NCBI GenBank assembly: GCA_018064525.1 | Contig: JAGHVB010000033.1 | Location: forward strand, 37,684-101,683 | Direction of reading: 5' to 3' | Source: Candidatus Treponema merdequi | GTDB lineage: Bacteria; Spirochaetota; Spirochaetia; Treponematales; Treponemataceae | Length of the DNA stretch: 64,000 nt | Shown: one piece after another, positions 34,472-43,284 of the stretch | Numbering within the stretch: the stretch's first letter is position 1 | Layout of the letters: every line of letters begins with the position of its first letter | Position numbers and translations under genes: made by a program | The notes under the pieces: generated by a model | What the model saw: the letters and a program-made list of their open reading frames with translations, nothing else | What the model was told of the DNA's origin: nothing | Databases searched by the model: none

Positions 34472-36521
34472 TAATTCAATTCAGTCTGCGTCCCGATTTG
34501 TTGCAACAACTTTACACGAAATCAGAACTCCAATTCAAACCATCATCGGTTCACTCGAATTATTAAACGAAACTCAGCTTGACCGCGAACAGAAAGAATA
34601 CATAAGACAGATTTCATTTTCTGCAGAAGCTCTTCTTTCCCTTGCAAACAATATTCTCGACTATTCAAAAATGAGTACAAATGAATTTAAGCTCGAAGAT
34701 ACTCCTTTTGATTTAGTTGATCTGGTTGAAAAAACGACAGACTTAATCAGTATCGAAGCTTTTAATAAAGGTCTTGAACTTGTAACAGACATTGACATTT
34801 CAATCTCTGAAACGATAATGGGTGACCAGATTCGTCTTCAACAGATTCTTCTTAACATAATTAAAAATGCTGTAAAATTTACTTCCAAAGGATATATTTA
34901 TGTTACGGTGTCACTGGACAATAACTACCTGATTTTCAAAGTAATCGACAGCGGAATCGGAGTTCCAAAAGAAGCTCAGAAAAAATTATTTGATGCCTAT
35001 TATCAGGCAGATGCATCTACTACAAGAAAATTTGGCGGAACAGGACTTGGACTTGCAATATGTAAATCTCTTGTAACAGCAATGAACGGTAAAATCGGTG
35101 TTACAGATAATCATGAAGGCGGTTCAATTTTTTATTTTAAAATTCCATACAGACCGGCAATTGAAAACAACTTACCAAGATACGAACTTGTAATTCCTGC
35201 AAATACAAAAATGCTTATTGTAGATGATTCTGCAATTGCAAGAAGAAGTATAGTAAAACATCTTGAAAAATTCGGAATACACAATATTTCAACAGTTTCA
35301 AATGCAAAAGATGCACTTCTTTTAATGAGAGATCAAAGTAAAAAAGGACATCCTTTTTCTCTTGTATTTATTGATATGCAGCTTCCAAAAATTGACGGAT
35401 GGCATCTCGCTGCAGAAATTAACAGTGATAAAGAAATCAATAACGCAAAACTATATCTTACTGTTCCAGAAGGTCAGATGGGCGCAGAAGCAAAAATGAA
35501 ACTCTTAAACTGGTTTGACGGATATCTTTATAAACCGGTAAAACGCCAGAAGATTTTTGAACTTGTTTCACAAAGTTTCAAGGAATCTTTCGAGACTGCA
35601 GTTTCAGAACAGAAAGACCCTGGACTTGTTTTACACGAACGCGAACTTGCAAAAAAAGCAAAAGAAGCAGCAACACCGGAATACAAAATCAAAAAGAAAA
35701 CAGAAAGTATCATAAAAGAAAAAAAAGATACAGATCTTGCATCAGGCCTTCATATTCTGGTTGTCGAAGACCATGTTGTAAACAGAAGACTTCTGACTGC
35801 GTTCCTTACAAAATATGGAGCCGATATTCTGGAAGCAGAAAACGGACAGGAAGCTGTAGATATTGTCAGCATGCATCCAGAAATTGACTTTATTTTTATG
35901 GATATTCAAATGCCTGTTATGAATGGTATAGATGCGACAAAAGAAATCAGAAAAGACGGATTTAAGGGAATTATCATAGCCTGCACTGCCAACTCTGACC
36001 GTGATGATTTTGTGCACTATACTCAGGTTGGAATGAACGACGTACTTGTCAAACCATTCAAAAGCCAGCTTGTAAAAGAAATAATTGAAAAATGGAATAC
36101 AACTTTAATTCTTCCGACTGCACAGGAAATTGCAACACTTCTCGAAAATTCCCTTCAGGAAGAAACTGTTAAAGTCTGGAATGAAGATGACTTTATGGAT
36201 ACAATCGGTAACGATTATACATTTGGAACTCAGTTAATCAAAGACTTTATCAAGCAGACAGAAGAACTTATCAAACAGATTCCAAATGCAATAAAAGAAA
36301 AAAATTATGAATTGCTTCGAAGAATCGGACACACGCTTAAAGGTTCAAGTTCAACTGTTTCTGCATTCTCACTTTCTGATTATGGCACAAGACTTAACAA
36401 AGCCGCAAAATCAGAAGACATAGAAGCACTAAAAATGAATTTCAATGCACTTAAAGAAGAACTTGTTCTATTCAAAAAAGAAGCCAAACAATGGATGAAT
36501 AAAAATGAAATCTACACTTAA
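34458..36521 (+). CDS. Soluble hybrid histidine kinase with two receivers and HPt
   Basis: 687 residues that start directly with HisKA (LHEIRTPIQ, His about 20): there is no sensor domain and no membrane helix, so input must come from a partner, probably the coupled response regulator. HATPase_c has NIIKNAVKFT, DSGIGV and GTGLGLA. Receiver A begins KMLIVDDSAIA (about 251) with Asp in LVFIDMQLP. Receiver B begins HILVVEDHVVN (about 431) with Asp in FIFMDIQMP. The HPt His is in RIGHTLKGSSSTV (about 622). It overlaps the flanking genes by 14 and 17 bp, indicating one operon. Confidence 0.92.
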   Translation: MLNLDNSIQSASRFVATTLHEIRTPIQTIIGSLELLNETQLDREQKEYIRQISFSAEALLSLANNILDYSKMSTNEFKLEDTPFDLVDLVEKTTDLISIEAFNKGLELVTDIDISISETIMGDQIRLQQILLNIIKNAVKFTSKGYIYVTVSLDNNYLIFKVIDSGIGVPKEAQKKLFDAYYQADASTTRKFGGTGLGLAICKSLVTAMNGKIGVTDNHEGGSIFYFKIPYRPAIENNLPRYELVIPANTKMLIVDDSAIARRSIVKHLEKFGIHNISTVSNAKDALLLMRDQSKKGHPFSLVFIDMQLPKIDGWHLAAEINSDKEINNAKLYLTVPEGQMGAEAKMKLLNWFDGYLYKPVKRQKIFELVSQSFKESFETAVSEQKDPGLVLHERELAKKAKEAATPEYKIKKKTESIIKEKKDTDLASGLHILVVEDHVVNRRLLTAFLTKYGADILEAENGQEAVDIVSMHPEIDFIFMDIQMPVMNGIDATKEIRKDGFKGIIIACTANSDRDDFVHYTQVGMNDVLVKPFKSQLVKEIIEKWNTTLILPTAQEIATLLENSLQEETVKVWNEDDFMDTIGNDYTFGTQLIKDFIKQTEELIKQIPNAIKEKNYELLRRIGHTLKGSSSTVSAFSLSDYGTRLNKAAKSEDIEALKMNFNALKEELVLFKKEAKQWMNKNEIYT

Positions 36522-37350
36522 AACAAACTATCATACACATTCAACTTTCTGCGACGGACACAACACTCCGGAAGAAATGGTTAAACAGGCCATCATTGAT
36601 GATTTTAATATACTCGGTTTTTCAAGTCACAGTATGTTTCCATTTGCCGAAACATGGCATATAGCTCCGCGATATCATAAACCTTATATTGACGAAATCA
36701 ACAGATTAAAATCAAAATACCAGGACAAAATTGAAATTCTTACTGGCTTTGAAGCAGATTTTATTCCATCACTCTGTATTCCATCACATGAGCGTTTTAA
36801 AGAATTTAATCCGGATTATTTAATCGGCTCCGTTCACTTTATTACAAACGAAAAAGGATTTGTTACAGTTGATGAATCTGCAGAAGGTGTAAAAAATGGA
36901 ATTGAAAAACTGTTTAATGGTAACGGTAAAAAATTTACACAGGAATATTTTTATCTCGAGAGAGAAATGTTAAAAGCCGGTGATTTTGAAATACTCGGAC
37001 ACTGTGATTTAATAAAGCTCAGAAATCAGGAACTTCATTTTTTTAATGAACAGGATACATGGTACCGCAATGAATTAAAATCACTTGCCAAAGAAATTAA
37101 AAAACACGACATCATAGTAGAAATCAATACAGGGGCGATTGCAAGAAAAAATCTGAACGACATATATCCATCTGAATATATGCTTGAACTTCTTTACAAC
37201 TCAAATATTCCAGTTACAATCAACTCAGATTCACACTCTATCCAGACACTTGATACAGCATTCGACATTGCTGAAGAAAAATTAAGAAAAGCAGGCTTTA
37301 AAGAAACAGCAATAATAAAAAAAGGCCACATCGAAATGCAGCCTCTTTGA
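36505..37350 (+). CDS. PHP-domain phosphatase, histidinol-phosphatase type
   Basis: 281 residues of the PHP superfamily (HisK/HisJ branch). Metal ligands are visible: NYHTHSTFCDGH (about 9), FSSHS (about 40), GFEADF (about 82), GSVHF (about 112), GHCDL (about 168) and NSDSHS (about 246). It dephosphorylates histidinol phosphate in histidine synthesis in many bacteria, but related proteins act on other phosphoesters, and no his genes are here. Its start lies inside the hybrid kinase 3' end, so it belongs to that signalling operon. The 3' coding end contains the terminator of the convergent dksA gene. Confidence 0.85.
   Translation: MKSTLKTNYHTHSTFCDGHNTPEEMVKQAIIDDFNILGFSSHSMFPFAETWHIAPRYHKPYIDEINRLKSKYQDKIEILTGFEADFIPSLCIPSHERFKEFNPDYLIGSVHFITNEKGFVTVDESAEGVKNGIEKLFNGNGKKFTQEYFYLEREMLKAGDFEILGHCDLIKLRNQELHFFNEQDTWYRNELKSLAKEIKKHDIIVEINTGAIARKNLNDIYPSEYMLELLYNSNIPVTINSDSHSIQTLDTAFDIAEEKLRKAGFKETAIIKKGHIEMQPL
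37313..37344 (-). terminator. dksA terminator inside the convergent PHP gene
   Basis: On the minus strand AGGCTGCA (37344-37337) pairs with TGTGGCCT (37330-37323) through six Watson-Crick and two G-U pairs, followed by seven T residues. It lies about 45 bp past the dksA stop. Confidence 0.7.
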
Positions 37351-37388
37351 AAAAGAAAATCTTAATAACTTAACAGATATGTAAAAAA

Positions 37389-37742
37389 TTATCTTCCACG
37401 TTCAGCTTTTGCCTTACAGTCTACGCAGAGACTTGTCCAAGGAAGTGCTTCAAGTCTTGCCATAGGAATATCTTTTCCGCAATCAATACAGATTCCGTAA
37501 GTTCCCTGTGCAATTTTTGAAAGCGCATTATTTATCATATCAAGACGGTCTTTATCCTGCTGTCCAAGGGCATCAAGCATTGTTCTATCGATTGCATCCG
37601 ATGCGATATCACATTCATCGCCTGCCTCAACTGCATTCACAAGGCCTTTAAAATCTTCACTTTTTTTTGCAAGAGATTCAAGGATTTCATTGCGCTGTGT
37701 AGTAAGCTTATTTTTCATTTTTTCGATGAATTCTTTTTTCAT
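37389..37742 (-). CDS. dksA: DksA/TraR-type zinc-finger regulator
   Basis: 117 residues from the preferred ATG at 37742, which follows GGAGT. The open frame extends 15 codons further, but without a ribosome site. It has an N-terminal coiled coil and then the four-cysteine zinc finger CIDCGKDIPMARLEALPWTSLCVDC at about 86-110 (quoted by its key cysteines: CxxC ... CxxC). DksA proteins bind the RNA polymerase secondary channel and mediate the stringent response. The acidic coiled-coil tip AGDECDIASDAID includes the DxxDxA-like motif. It diverges from infA. Confidence 0.85.
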   Translation of the reverse strand: MKKEFIEKMKNKLTTQRNEILESLAKKSEDFKGLVNAVEAGDECDIASDAIDRTMLDALGQQDKDRLDMINNALSKIAQGTYGICIDCGKDIPMARLEALPWTSLCVDCKAKAERGR

Positions 37743-37797
37743 AAATTGTACTCCGTAAATTTGCAACAAATTTCCATTTTTTGTCAAAATAGACCCG

Positions 37798-37826
37798 TTG
37801 ACAATTTTCTTTCTTTTGTAGATACT
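37798..37826 (+). promoter_or_regulatory. infA promoter
   Basis: TTGACA (37798-37803), 17-bp spacer, GATACT (37821-37826). A second possible -10, TAATAT, overlaps at 37826-37831. The leader is about 65 bases, ending in GGAGG. Confidence 0.6.
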
Positions 37827-37898
37827 AATATAAGCGTAAAACGCGAAAAAAACAACAAAATTCGTTATTATTTTTAGAATTATTTCTTTGGAGGAATC

Positions 37899-38117
37899 GT
37901 GGCTAAAGAAGAAGCTATTGAAGTTGAAGGAGTTATAGTAGAAGCATTACCAAATACTATTTTCCGCGTAAAATTGCAGAATGGTCATATTATTATGGCT
38001 TACATTTCAGGAAAAATGCGCAAGCACTACATCAGAATCGTTCCTGGAGACACAGTAAAAGTTGCTCTCTCTCCTTATGATCTCGATCGCGGTCGAATTA
38101 TTTTCCGTCAGAGATAA
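37899..38117 (+). CDS. infA: Translation initiation factor IF-1
   Basis: 72 residues, exactly the normal size of IF-1, an OB-fold protein that binds the 30S A site. Hallmarks are [39 protein letters not shown] and YDLDRGRI. The start codon is GTG (37899) with GGAGG 5 bp upstream. Monocistronic, divergent from dksA. Unlike in many bacteria it is not beside rpmJ/rpsM or secY. Confidence 0.97.
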   Translation: MAKEEAIEVEGVIVEALPNTIFRVKLQNGHIIMAYISGKMRKHYIRIVPGDTVKVALSPYDLDRGRIIFRQR

Positions 38118-38147
38118 TTTTAAATCTGCTTAAATTGATACTTAAAT

Positions 38148-38732
38148 CTATTTCTTTGAAGTAAGTGCCTTAATAACGGTGCTTACTCCAGAAATAATGT
38201 TTGTTGAACCTTTATAAATAAAACAGCAGCCTGCAAGAACTCCTAAAATCGAAATAAATCCAGAAGTAAAAAGCAGATACAATCCAAAAAAATCTGCTGC
38301 AATTCCACCTATCAGCTTAGAAAGCCCTTTCTTTACAGTCGGCCTGCCATAAGAATCGTAGCTATACGATTTTCTGTAAAATTTAAAATCAGAATCTGAA
38401 AACTGACTGTAAAAATCTGACCCGCCAAAAGGATCATAATAACTACCCTGAGAATGTCCGTAATTATTTTCTGTCTGCCTCTGGTATTGATTCTGATACT
38501 GACTGTTAAAATCTGAAAATGGGTTTGATTGAGAAGCATCATAAGAATATCTCTGTCCGGGATCTGATAATACAGTATATGCTGCGTTTATTTCCTTGAG
38601 CCTGTTTTCTGCTTCTATATTTCCCTGATTACGGTCAGGATGATATTTAAGTGCAAGTTCTCTATATGCCTTTTTAATTTCATCCTGTGTTGCCGTTTTT
38701 GGCACTCCAAGAATCTTGTACAAATCTTCCAT
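38148..38732 (-). CDS. J-domain (DnaJ-like) membrane protein
   Basis: 194 residues. The J domain at 1-65 begins [21 protein letters not shown] and includes the HPD tripeptide in [11 protein letters not shown], so it can stimulate an Hsp70. A Gln/Ser/Tyr/Asn-rich low-complexity linker (70-125) follows. The C terminus has hydrophobic stretches ([14 protein letters not shown] and [14 protein letters not shown]) that probably anchor it in the inner membrane. It lacks the Cys-rich zinc and substrate-binding domains of DnaJ, so it is a specialised co-chaperone. It converges with infA across 30 bp. Confidence 0.85.
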   Translation of the reverse strand: MEDLYKILGVPKTATQDEIKKAYRELALKYHPDRNQGNIEAENRLKEINAAYTVLSDPGQRYSYDASQSNPFSDFNSQYQNQYQRQTENNYGHSQGSYYDPFGGSDFYSQFSDSDFKFYRKSYSYDSYGRPTVKKGLSKLIGGIAADFFGLYLLFTSGFISILGVLAGCCFIYKGSTNIISGVSTVIKALTSKK

Positions 38733-38770
38733 AAATTTAATATATTAAATTTTTTATGGAACGGCAAGTA

Positions 38771-38804
38771 AAAAAAAACACGGAACTTTTTATTTGTTCC
38801 GTGT
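38771..38804 (-). terminator. Terminator of the lysine-rich protein gene
   Basis: ACACGGAAC (38778-38786) pairs with GTTCCGTGT (38796-38804). On the minus strand nine T residues follow. Confidence 0.9.
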
Positions 38805-38819
38805 GTTCAATTCAATTTT

Positions 38820-39317
38820 TTATTTTTTAGCTTTTTTTACGGCCGGCTTTTTTGCTGAAGTTTTCTTAGATGTTGCTTTCTTTACTGCTGGCTTTTTTAC
38901 TGCTGTTTTCTTTGCTACAGGTTTCTTTGCTGTAGTTTTTTTAGCTGCTGTTTTCTTTGTTGTAGTTTTTTTAGCGGCAAGTTTCTTTACTGTAGTTTTT
39001 TTAGCTGCTGGTTTCTTTGCTGTAGTTGTTTTAGCTGCTGTTTTCTTTGCTGCTGTTTTTTTTGCTGCAGGCTTTTTAGCTGCTGGTTTCTTTGCTGCTG
39101 TTTTTCCGTTATCTGCTTTTGGTATTTCTACTACATCTCTCTGAAGCTTCATTTTTTCTTCAACAGCTTTTGCTTTTTCTCTAAGAAGTCTGATTTTTTC
39201 TTCTGTGTCACTTGAAGGAGTTTTTACAGCCATATCTGGAACTGAACTAAGTAATTTATCAACTTCTTCCTGTTTTAATGCAATTTCATTTGCCTTTTCA
39301 TCTTCTGGTTCAAACAT
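38820..39317 (-). CDS. Histone H1-like lysine/alanine-rich protein
   Basis: 165 residues. Residues 1-70 are an acidic-to-mixed helix without a known domain. Residues 71-165 are a repeated AAKK/TTKK/VKKP tail of about 20 short units, nearly all Lys, Ala, Thr and Pro. Such tails resemble eukaryotic H1 C termini and chlamydial Hc1/Hc2 and bind DNA non-specifically, so this is probably a nucleoid-compacting protein. The DNA of the tail is a low-complexity repeat and could vary in copy number. It has its own terminator. The opposite-strand open frame is an artefact of the repeat. Confidence 0.8.
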   Translation of the reverse strand: MFEPEDEKANEIALKQEEVDKLLSSVPDMAVKTPSSDTEEKIRLLREKAKAVEEKMKLQRDVVEIPKADNGKTAAKKPAAKKPAAKKTAAKKTAAKTTTAKKPAAKKTTVKKLAAKKTTTKKTAAKKTTAKKPVAKKTAVKKPAVKKATSKKTSAKKPAVKKAKK

Positions 39318-39423
39318 TCTCTGTTCTCCTTATGAAAACTTTCTTTTCATACCATCAAATACGAAATTCTTTTTAATACTTCATTTATTTATCGGTAATT
39401 TACTCAGAAATTATTACAAAAAC

Positions 39424-39452
39424 TTGACTCTTAATAACTATTTTATTAAATT
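39424..39452 (+). promoter_or_regulatory. Candidate rubrerythrin promoter
   Basis: TTGACT (39424-39429), 17-bp spacer, TAAATT (39447-39452). AAGGAG precedes the ATG. Confidence 0.45.
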
Positions 39453-39482
39453 TAATCTAATATATTTTTAAGGAGAAATTTT

Positions 39483-40034
39483 ATGAAGCAGTGGAAATGT
39501 AAAGTATGTGGATTTATCCACACAGGAGATAATGTACCGGAAAAATGTCCTCAATGTGGTGCAGGTTCGGACAAATTTGAAGAAGTTAAATCAACAGACT
39601 GCAAAGGTTTTGTTACAGAACATATAGTTGGAATAGCGAAAGGACTTGATAAAGATATCGTTCAGGGATTACGTGATAATTTTAATGGTGAATGCTGTGA
39701 AGTAGGAATGTATTTAGCAATGGCCCGCGTTGCAGACCGTGAAGGTTACCCTGAAATTGCAGAAGCTTTTAAACGCTATGCTTTTGAAGAAGCAGATCAT
39801 GCAAGCCGTTTTGCTGAATTATTAGGCGAAGTTGTCACAGATTCAACAAAGAAAAACCTCGAACTCAGAGCAGCTGCAGAAGCCGGTGCCTGTGAAGGTA
39901 AATATGAACTTGCAAAAAAGGCAAAAGAACTTGATTATGATGCAATTCATGATACAGTCCATGAAATGGCAAAAGACGAGGCCCGTCATGGAGCAGGTTT
40001 CAAAGGCCTTTTAAAAAGATATTTTAATGAATAG
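39483..40034 (+). CDS. Reverse rubrerythrin (NADH peroxidase type)
   Basis: 183 residues. A rubredoxin-like Fe(Cys)4 domain comes first ([10 protein letters not shown] and CPQCGAG, residues 6-28), followed by a four-helix diiron domain with Glu/His ligands in [21 protein letters not shown] and DEARHGAGF. The order is the reverse of classical rubrerythrin, as in the clostridial 'reverse rubrerythrins' that act as terminal H2O2/O2 reductases. This indicates an anaerobe with oxidative-stress defence. A strong AAGGAG and upstream promoter suggest high expression. Superoxide reductase genes are not seen nearby. Confidence 0.93.
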   Translation: MKQWKCKVCGFIHTGDNVPEKCPQCGAGSDKFEEVKSTDCKGFVTEHIVGIAKGLDKDIVQGLRDNFNGECCEVGMYLAMARVADREGYPEIAEAFKRYAFEEADHASRFAELLGEVVTDSTKKNLELRAAAEAGACEGKYELAKKAKELDYDAIHDTVHEMAKDEARHGAGFKGLLKRYFNE

Positions 40035-40108
40035 AAATTATTAACTTGTTCTCCCAAAATCCGATAATAGATAATAGAAATAAATCATTTGGAATTTTGG
40101 GAGATTCT

Positions 40109-42871
40109 ATGAAAAAATGCTATTTTCTTCTTGCAGTGAGTGCAATTTTTCTGATTGCCTCTTGTGAAACTACTAAAAAAGGAACTGCTTCAAGTTCCTC
40201 ATCAATTCAAAAATTAATCAGAGAAGGAAAAATTGAAGAAGCAAAAAGCTACTTTATGACCAGATCTGACATCAACGAACAGGATGAAGACGGAAATACC
40301 GTATTACATATTGCGGCACTTACGAATGACGAAGATCTTGTAACCTTTTTAATTATCAAAGGTGCTGATAAAGAAATCAAAAATTTTAATAATCAGACAG
40401 CATTAATGCTTGCAATTGAAAACGATTGCTATGACAGTGTGCGTGCACTTGTAAGAGCTCAGGCTGATATTTTTGTTCAGGATGATGATGGAATTACTGC
40501 ACTTGAAAAATCTCTTTCAAAAAATGATGTATATTATGAAATCATGATTTCTGAAAAAACTGTTCAGCTTAAAGATCATGAAGGCAGAACAATCATTCAT
40601 TACTTTGTAAATAACTGCAATGAAAAAGCTCTTGAATATGCAATTAAGAAAAAAATCCAGATAGATGATGAAGATGCAAATGGAATTACACCGCTTGCAC
40701 TCTCCCTTTCAGATGTTTCAAAAATTGAAAATGCAAGAATGGCCAGTGCACTTCTTCTTGCAGGTGCAAAAGAAATTGGTCAGAAAACCGGATATTTTGA
40801 AACAGCAGTTCTCTCAAGAAATTTTTCACTCACAATGGAAGATGGTCAGACTCCTCTTCATATTGCAACTATAAGAAATCACACCGGTATTGCAGAATTT
40901 CTTCTTGCAAATGGAGCAGATACTTCTGCTCAGGATATAAACGGTTCTACTCCGCTTCACGAAGCATGCCGCTATGGAACTATTGAAATTGCATCAGCAC
41001 TTCTAAAGGCAAAAGCAAATGTAAACTCCCAGGACAGCCTTTGTAAAACACCACTTCTTTTAATCATTCCAGAAGAAAGCAGAACAGAAATTTACAAACT
41101 TCTTATTGAAAATAAAGCAGATATCAATCACAAAGATATGTTTGGTGATACAATATTCCATACTGCAGCTATGACAGATTTATCTGATGATGTACTTGAA
41201 CTTTTTGTTAGTGCAGGCGGTGATGTAAATATAAGAAATAAAAAAGGAAACACTGCATTATCAACTGCAATCGAACATAACCTGAAACAGCAGATTAAAT
41301 TTTATGTTAACCATGGTGCAGACATTCATGCAGAAGATTCTTCTCACTTAACACCATATACAAGAGTATTAAATTCAACAGACGGGCTTTTTGAAGCAAT
41401 GATTACATCGTCAAACATCAATTCAGTTGATTCAGAAGGAAACACTCCGCTTTTAATTGCACTTGAGCAAAATGCATCACTTGAAAAAATCAAATATCTG
41501 ATTGATCTCGGAAGTAACGTAAATGCCAGAAACCGCGAAGGAAACTCAGCACTGTATTATGCAGTCTTAAATGACAATAAAGAAATCGGAATGATGCTTC
41601 TTGCTCAGAATGCAAACATATTCTCTGCAAACAACAAAGACATTTCACCGCTCAAACTTGCACTTACAACTTCAGGAAATGAATGGCTTATCAATTCCAA
41701 GACAATAACAGAAACAGACGGAAGCGGAAACACAGCCCTTCACTATGCTGCTGACTGGAAACTTTCAAAAGCAACAGGATATCTCATTCAGAAAGGTGCT
41801 AATGTAAATGCAAGAAATGCAAACGGACAGACACCACTTTTCAGTGCAGCAAAAAGTAATGCCGTAAATACAATTTCAATACTCGTAAACAAAGGCGCTG
41901 ACATCAATTCACGCGATACACTCGGTTCAACTCCTCTTCATGCTGCAGTCAGATGGAATGCAGTAAAAGCTGCAGACAAACTTATTTCACTTGGAATCGA
42001 TCCTAATACACAGAATGTTACAGGAAAGACACCTCTTGCAGAAGCAGCAGTCGAAGGCAACATAGAAATTGCAACACTTCTTCTTTCAAAAGGAGCAAGT
42101 CCAAACATCTATGACTCTAACGGACGCACAGCATTAGTTGATGCAATCAAAGGCAATCAGTATGAAATGACTTCCCTTCTTCTTTCAAAAGGTGCAAATC
42201 CTCAGATTCAGGATTTGAATGGAAGAACACCATATCATGAAGCCGCCGAAATCGGAAATATTGATATCATTGCAACTCTCAGAAAATCAAGAAGCAATCC
42301 ATTGAGCCGTGACAAAGAAGGAAATACTCCGCTTTCAATTTCATTTGGGAAAGATACAGAAATTATCAATGCAGTTCTTGGAACAGATAAAAATATTACA
42401 GATACAGACGGAAATACACCAATTCATATTGCAGTCTCATATAAAGCAGGAGATGCAATTTTAAGAAGTTTAATCGAAAAAGGATATCCATTTGATACCA
42501 GAAATTCTTCAGGCTTTACACCGCTTGCAGTTGCAGTTTCTTCAAACCAAAGTGATGTCATCAATACACTTCTTGAAAAAGGAGCTTCTCCATTTTCAGA
42601 AATAAGTAATCGTGGTGAAAATATTCTTACAATTGCATTCAAAAAAGGAAACTCTGAAATGCTTGGTTATATTGTTAAATATTCAGGAACAAAGACTGAT
42701 ATCAAAGGCAATACAATACTTCATTATGCTGCTAAATTTGGAGACAAGGATACTGTAGTCAGACTTCTTGGATTAGGACTTGATAAAAATATTAAGAACT
42801 ACGCAGGAGAACTGCCATATAACCTTGCTGTCAATTGGAAACATAAGGAAATAGCAGAACTCCTTAAATAG
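40109..42871 (+). CDS. Giant ankyrin-repeat lipoprotein
   Basis: 920 residues from ATG 40109, which follows GGGAG and gives a proper signal peptide; the frame extends 21 codons upstream without a ribosome site. Lipobox LIASC at about 18. From about 50 to the end there are about 25 ankyrin units with the usual G(N/S)T(P/A)LH(I/Y)A and hydrophobic helix pattern and DxNxxx(N/D)GxT turns. There is no other domain, so it is an extended scaffold anchored to the membrane facing the periplasm or surface. Binding partners are unknown. It converges with trpR, in whose coding region its terminator lies. Confidence 0.9.
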   Translation: MKKCYFLLAVSAIFLIASCETTKKGTASSSSSIQKLIREGKIEEAKSYFMTRSDINEQDEDGNTVLHIAALTNDEDLVTFLIIKGADKEIKNFNNQTALMLAIENDCYDSVRALVRAQADIFVQDDDGITALEKSLSKNDVYYEIMISEKTVQLKDHEGRTIIHYFVNNCNEKALEYAIKKKIQIDDEDANGITPLALSLSDVSKIENARMASALLLAGAKEIGQKTGYFETAVLSRNFSLTMEDGQTPLHIATIRNHTGIAEFLLANGADTSAQDINGSTPLHEACRYGTIEIASALLKAKANVNSQDSLCKTPLLLIIPEESRTEIYKLLIENKADINHKDMFGDTIFHTAAMTDLSDDVLELFVSAGGDVNIRNKKGNTALSTAIEHNLKQQIKFYVNHGADIHAEDSSHLTPYTRVLNSTDGLFEAMITSSNINSVDSEGNTPLLIALEQNASLEKIKYLIDLGSNVNARNREGNSALYYAVLNDNKEIGMMLLAQNANIFSANNKDISPLKLALTTSGNEWLINSKTITETDGSGNTALHYAADWKLSKATGYLIQKGANVNARNANGQTPLFSAAKSNAVNTISILVNKGADINSRDTLGSTPLHAAVRWNAVKAADKLISLGIDPNTQNVTGKTPLAEAAVEGNIEIATLLLSKGASPNIYDSNGRTALVDAIKGNQYEMTSLLLSKGANPQIQDLNGRTPYHEAAEIGNIDIIATLRKSRSNPLSRDKEGNTPLSISFGKDTEIINAVLGTDKNITDTDGNTPIHIAVSYKAGDAILRSLIEKGYPFDTRNSSGFTPLAVAVSSNQSDVINTLLEKGASPFSEISNRGENILTIAFKKGNSEMLGYIVKYSGTKTDIKGNTILHYAAKFGDKDTVVRLLGLGLDKNIKNYAGELPYNLAVNWKHKEIAELLK

Positions 42872-42892
42872 TAAAAAGAAAAACAAAAAAAA

Positions 42893-43195
42893 TTAATTAT
42901 TTTCTTTGTTTTTATCAAGGATAGCGCGGAATGCGCTGTCCTTTTTATTCAGTTCTTTCGAACCACGAGTAATCTTACACAAAGACATATTGTATTTTTT
43001 TGCAATTTCTCTTTGTGTCACACCATTGTCAATTTCTTTTACCAAAATCCAACGGTTTGCAAAATCTTCACATTCAGCAGGTGTAAAAAGACATTCCATA
43101 AAATCTTTCATAAACTGCCTGTCATTAATTTCTGTGAAAATCTGGACGAGTTCTGCGAATGAACTCTCTTTAATTTCTTTGTTGCTCTCTTGCAT
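42893..43195 (-). CDS. trpR: TrpR-family repressor
   Basis: 100 residues. The region LFTPAECEDFANRWILVKEIDNGVTQREIAKKYN and then MSLCKITRGSKELNKK match TrpR, including the helix-turn-helix (TQREIAKKYNMSLCKITRG quoted in parts). In E. coli the protein binds tryptophan and represses trp genes; related YerC-type proteins have other targets. No trp biosynthetic gene is in the window. The ATG lies 8 bp downstream of a perfect consensus promoter with no ribosome-binding site, so the mRNA is probably leaderless. Confidence 0.85.
   Translation of the reverse strand: MQESNKEIKESSFAELVQIFTEINDRQFMKDFMECLFTPAECEDFANRWILVKEIDNGVTQREIAKKYNMSLCKITRGSKELNKKDSAFRAILDKNKENN
42917..42946 (+). terminator. Ankyrin-gene terminator inside the convergent trpR gene
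   Basis: AAGGATAGCGC (42917-42927), 5-base loop, GCGCTGTCCTT (42933-42943), with one G-U pair, then TTTTT on the plus strand. It lies about 50 bp past the ankyrin gene stop, within the 3' coding end of trpR. Confidence 0.8.
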
Positions 43196-43203
43196 AGAAT
43201 TTA

Positions 43204-43232
43204 ATTATAATCCCAAATTTTAAAAATGTCAA
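43204..43232 (-). promoter_or_regulatory. Perfect consensus promoter, leaderless trpR
   Basis: On the minus strand TTGACA (43232-43227), exactly 17 bp, TATAAT (43209-43204), then 8 bp to the ATG of trpR. Transcription would start at or within a base or two of the ATG. No Shine-Dalgarno fits. Confidence 0.75.
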
Positions 43233-43284
43233 AATTTGATTTTTATAAGATATAAAAAATTATTTTCTTAATCTGCATTTTAAC

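Noticed and set aside
38794..39144. Plus-strand open frame of 116 codons opposite the lysine-rich gene
   Set aside because: It is the antisense of the AAKK repeat and gives a monotonous Phe/Ala/Val string. It has no ribosome site, and the minus-strand frame has coding sense plus a terminator.
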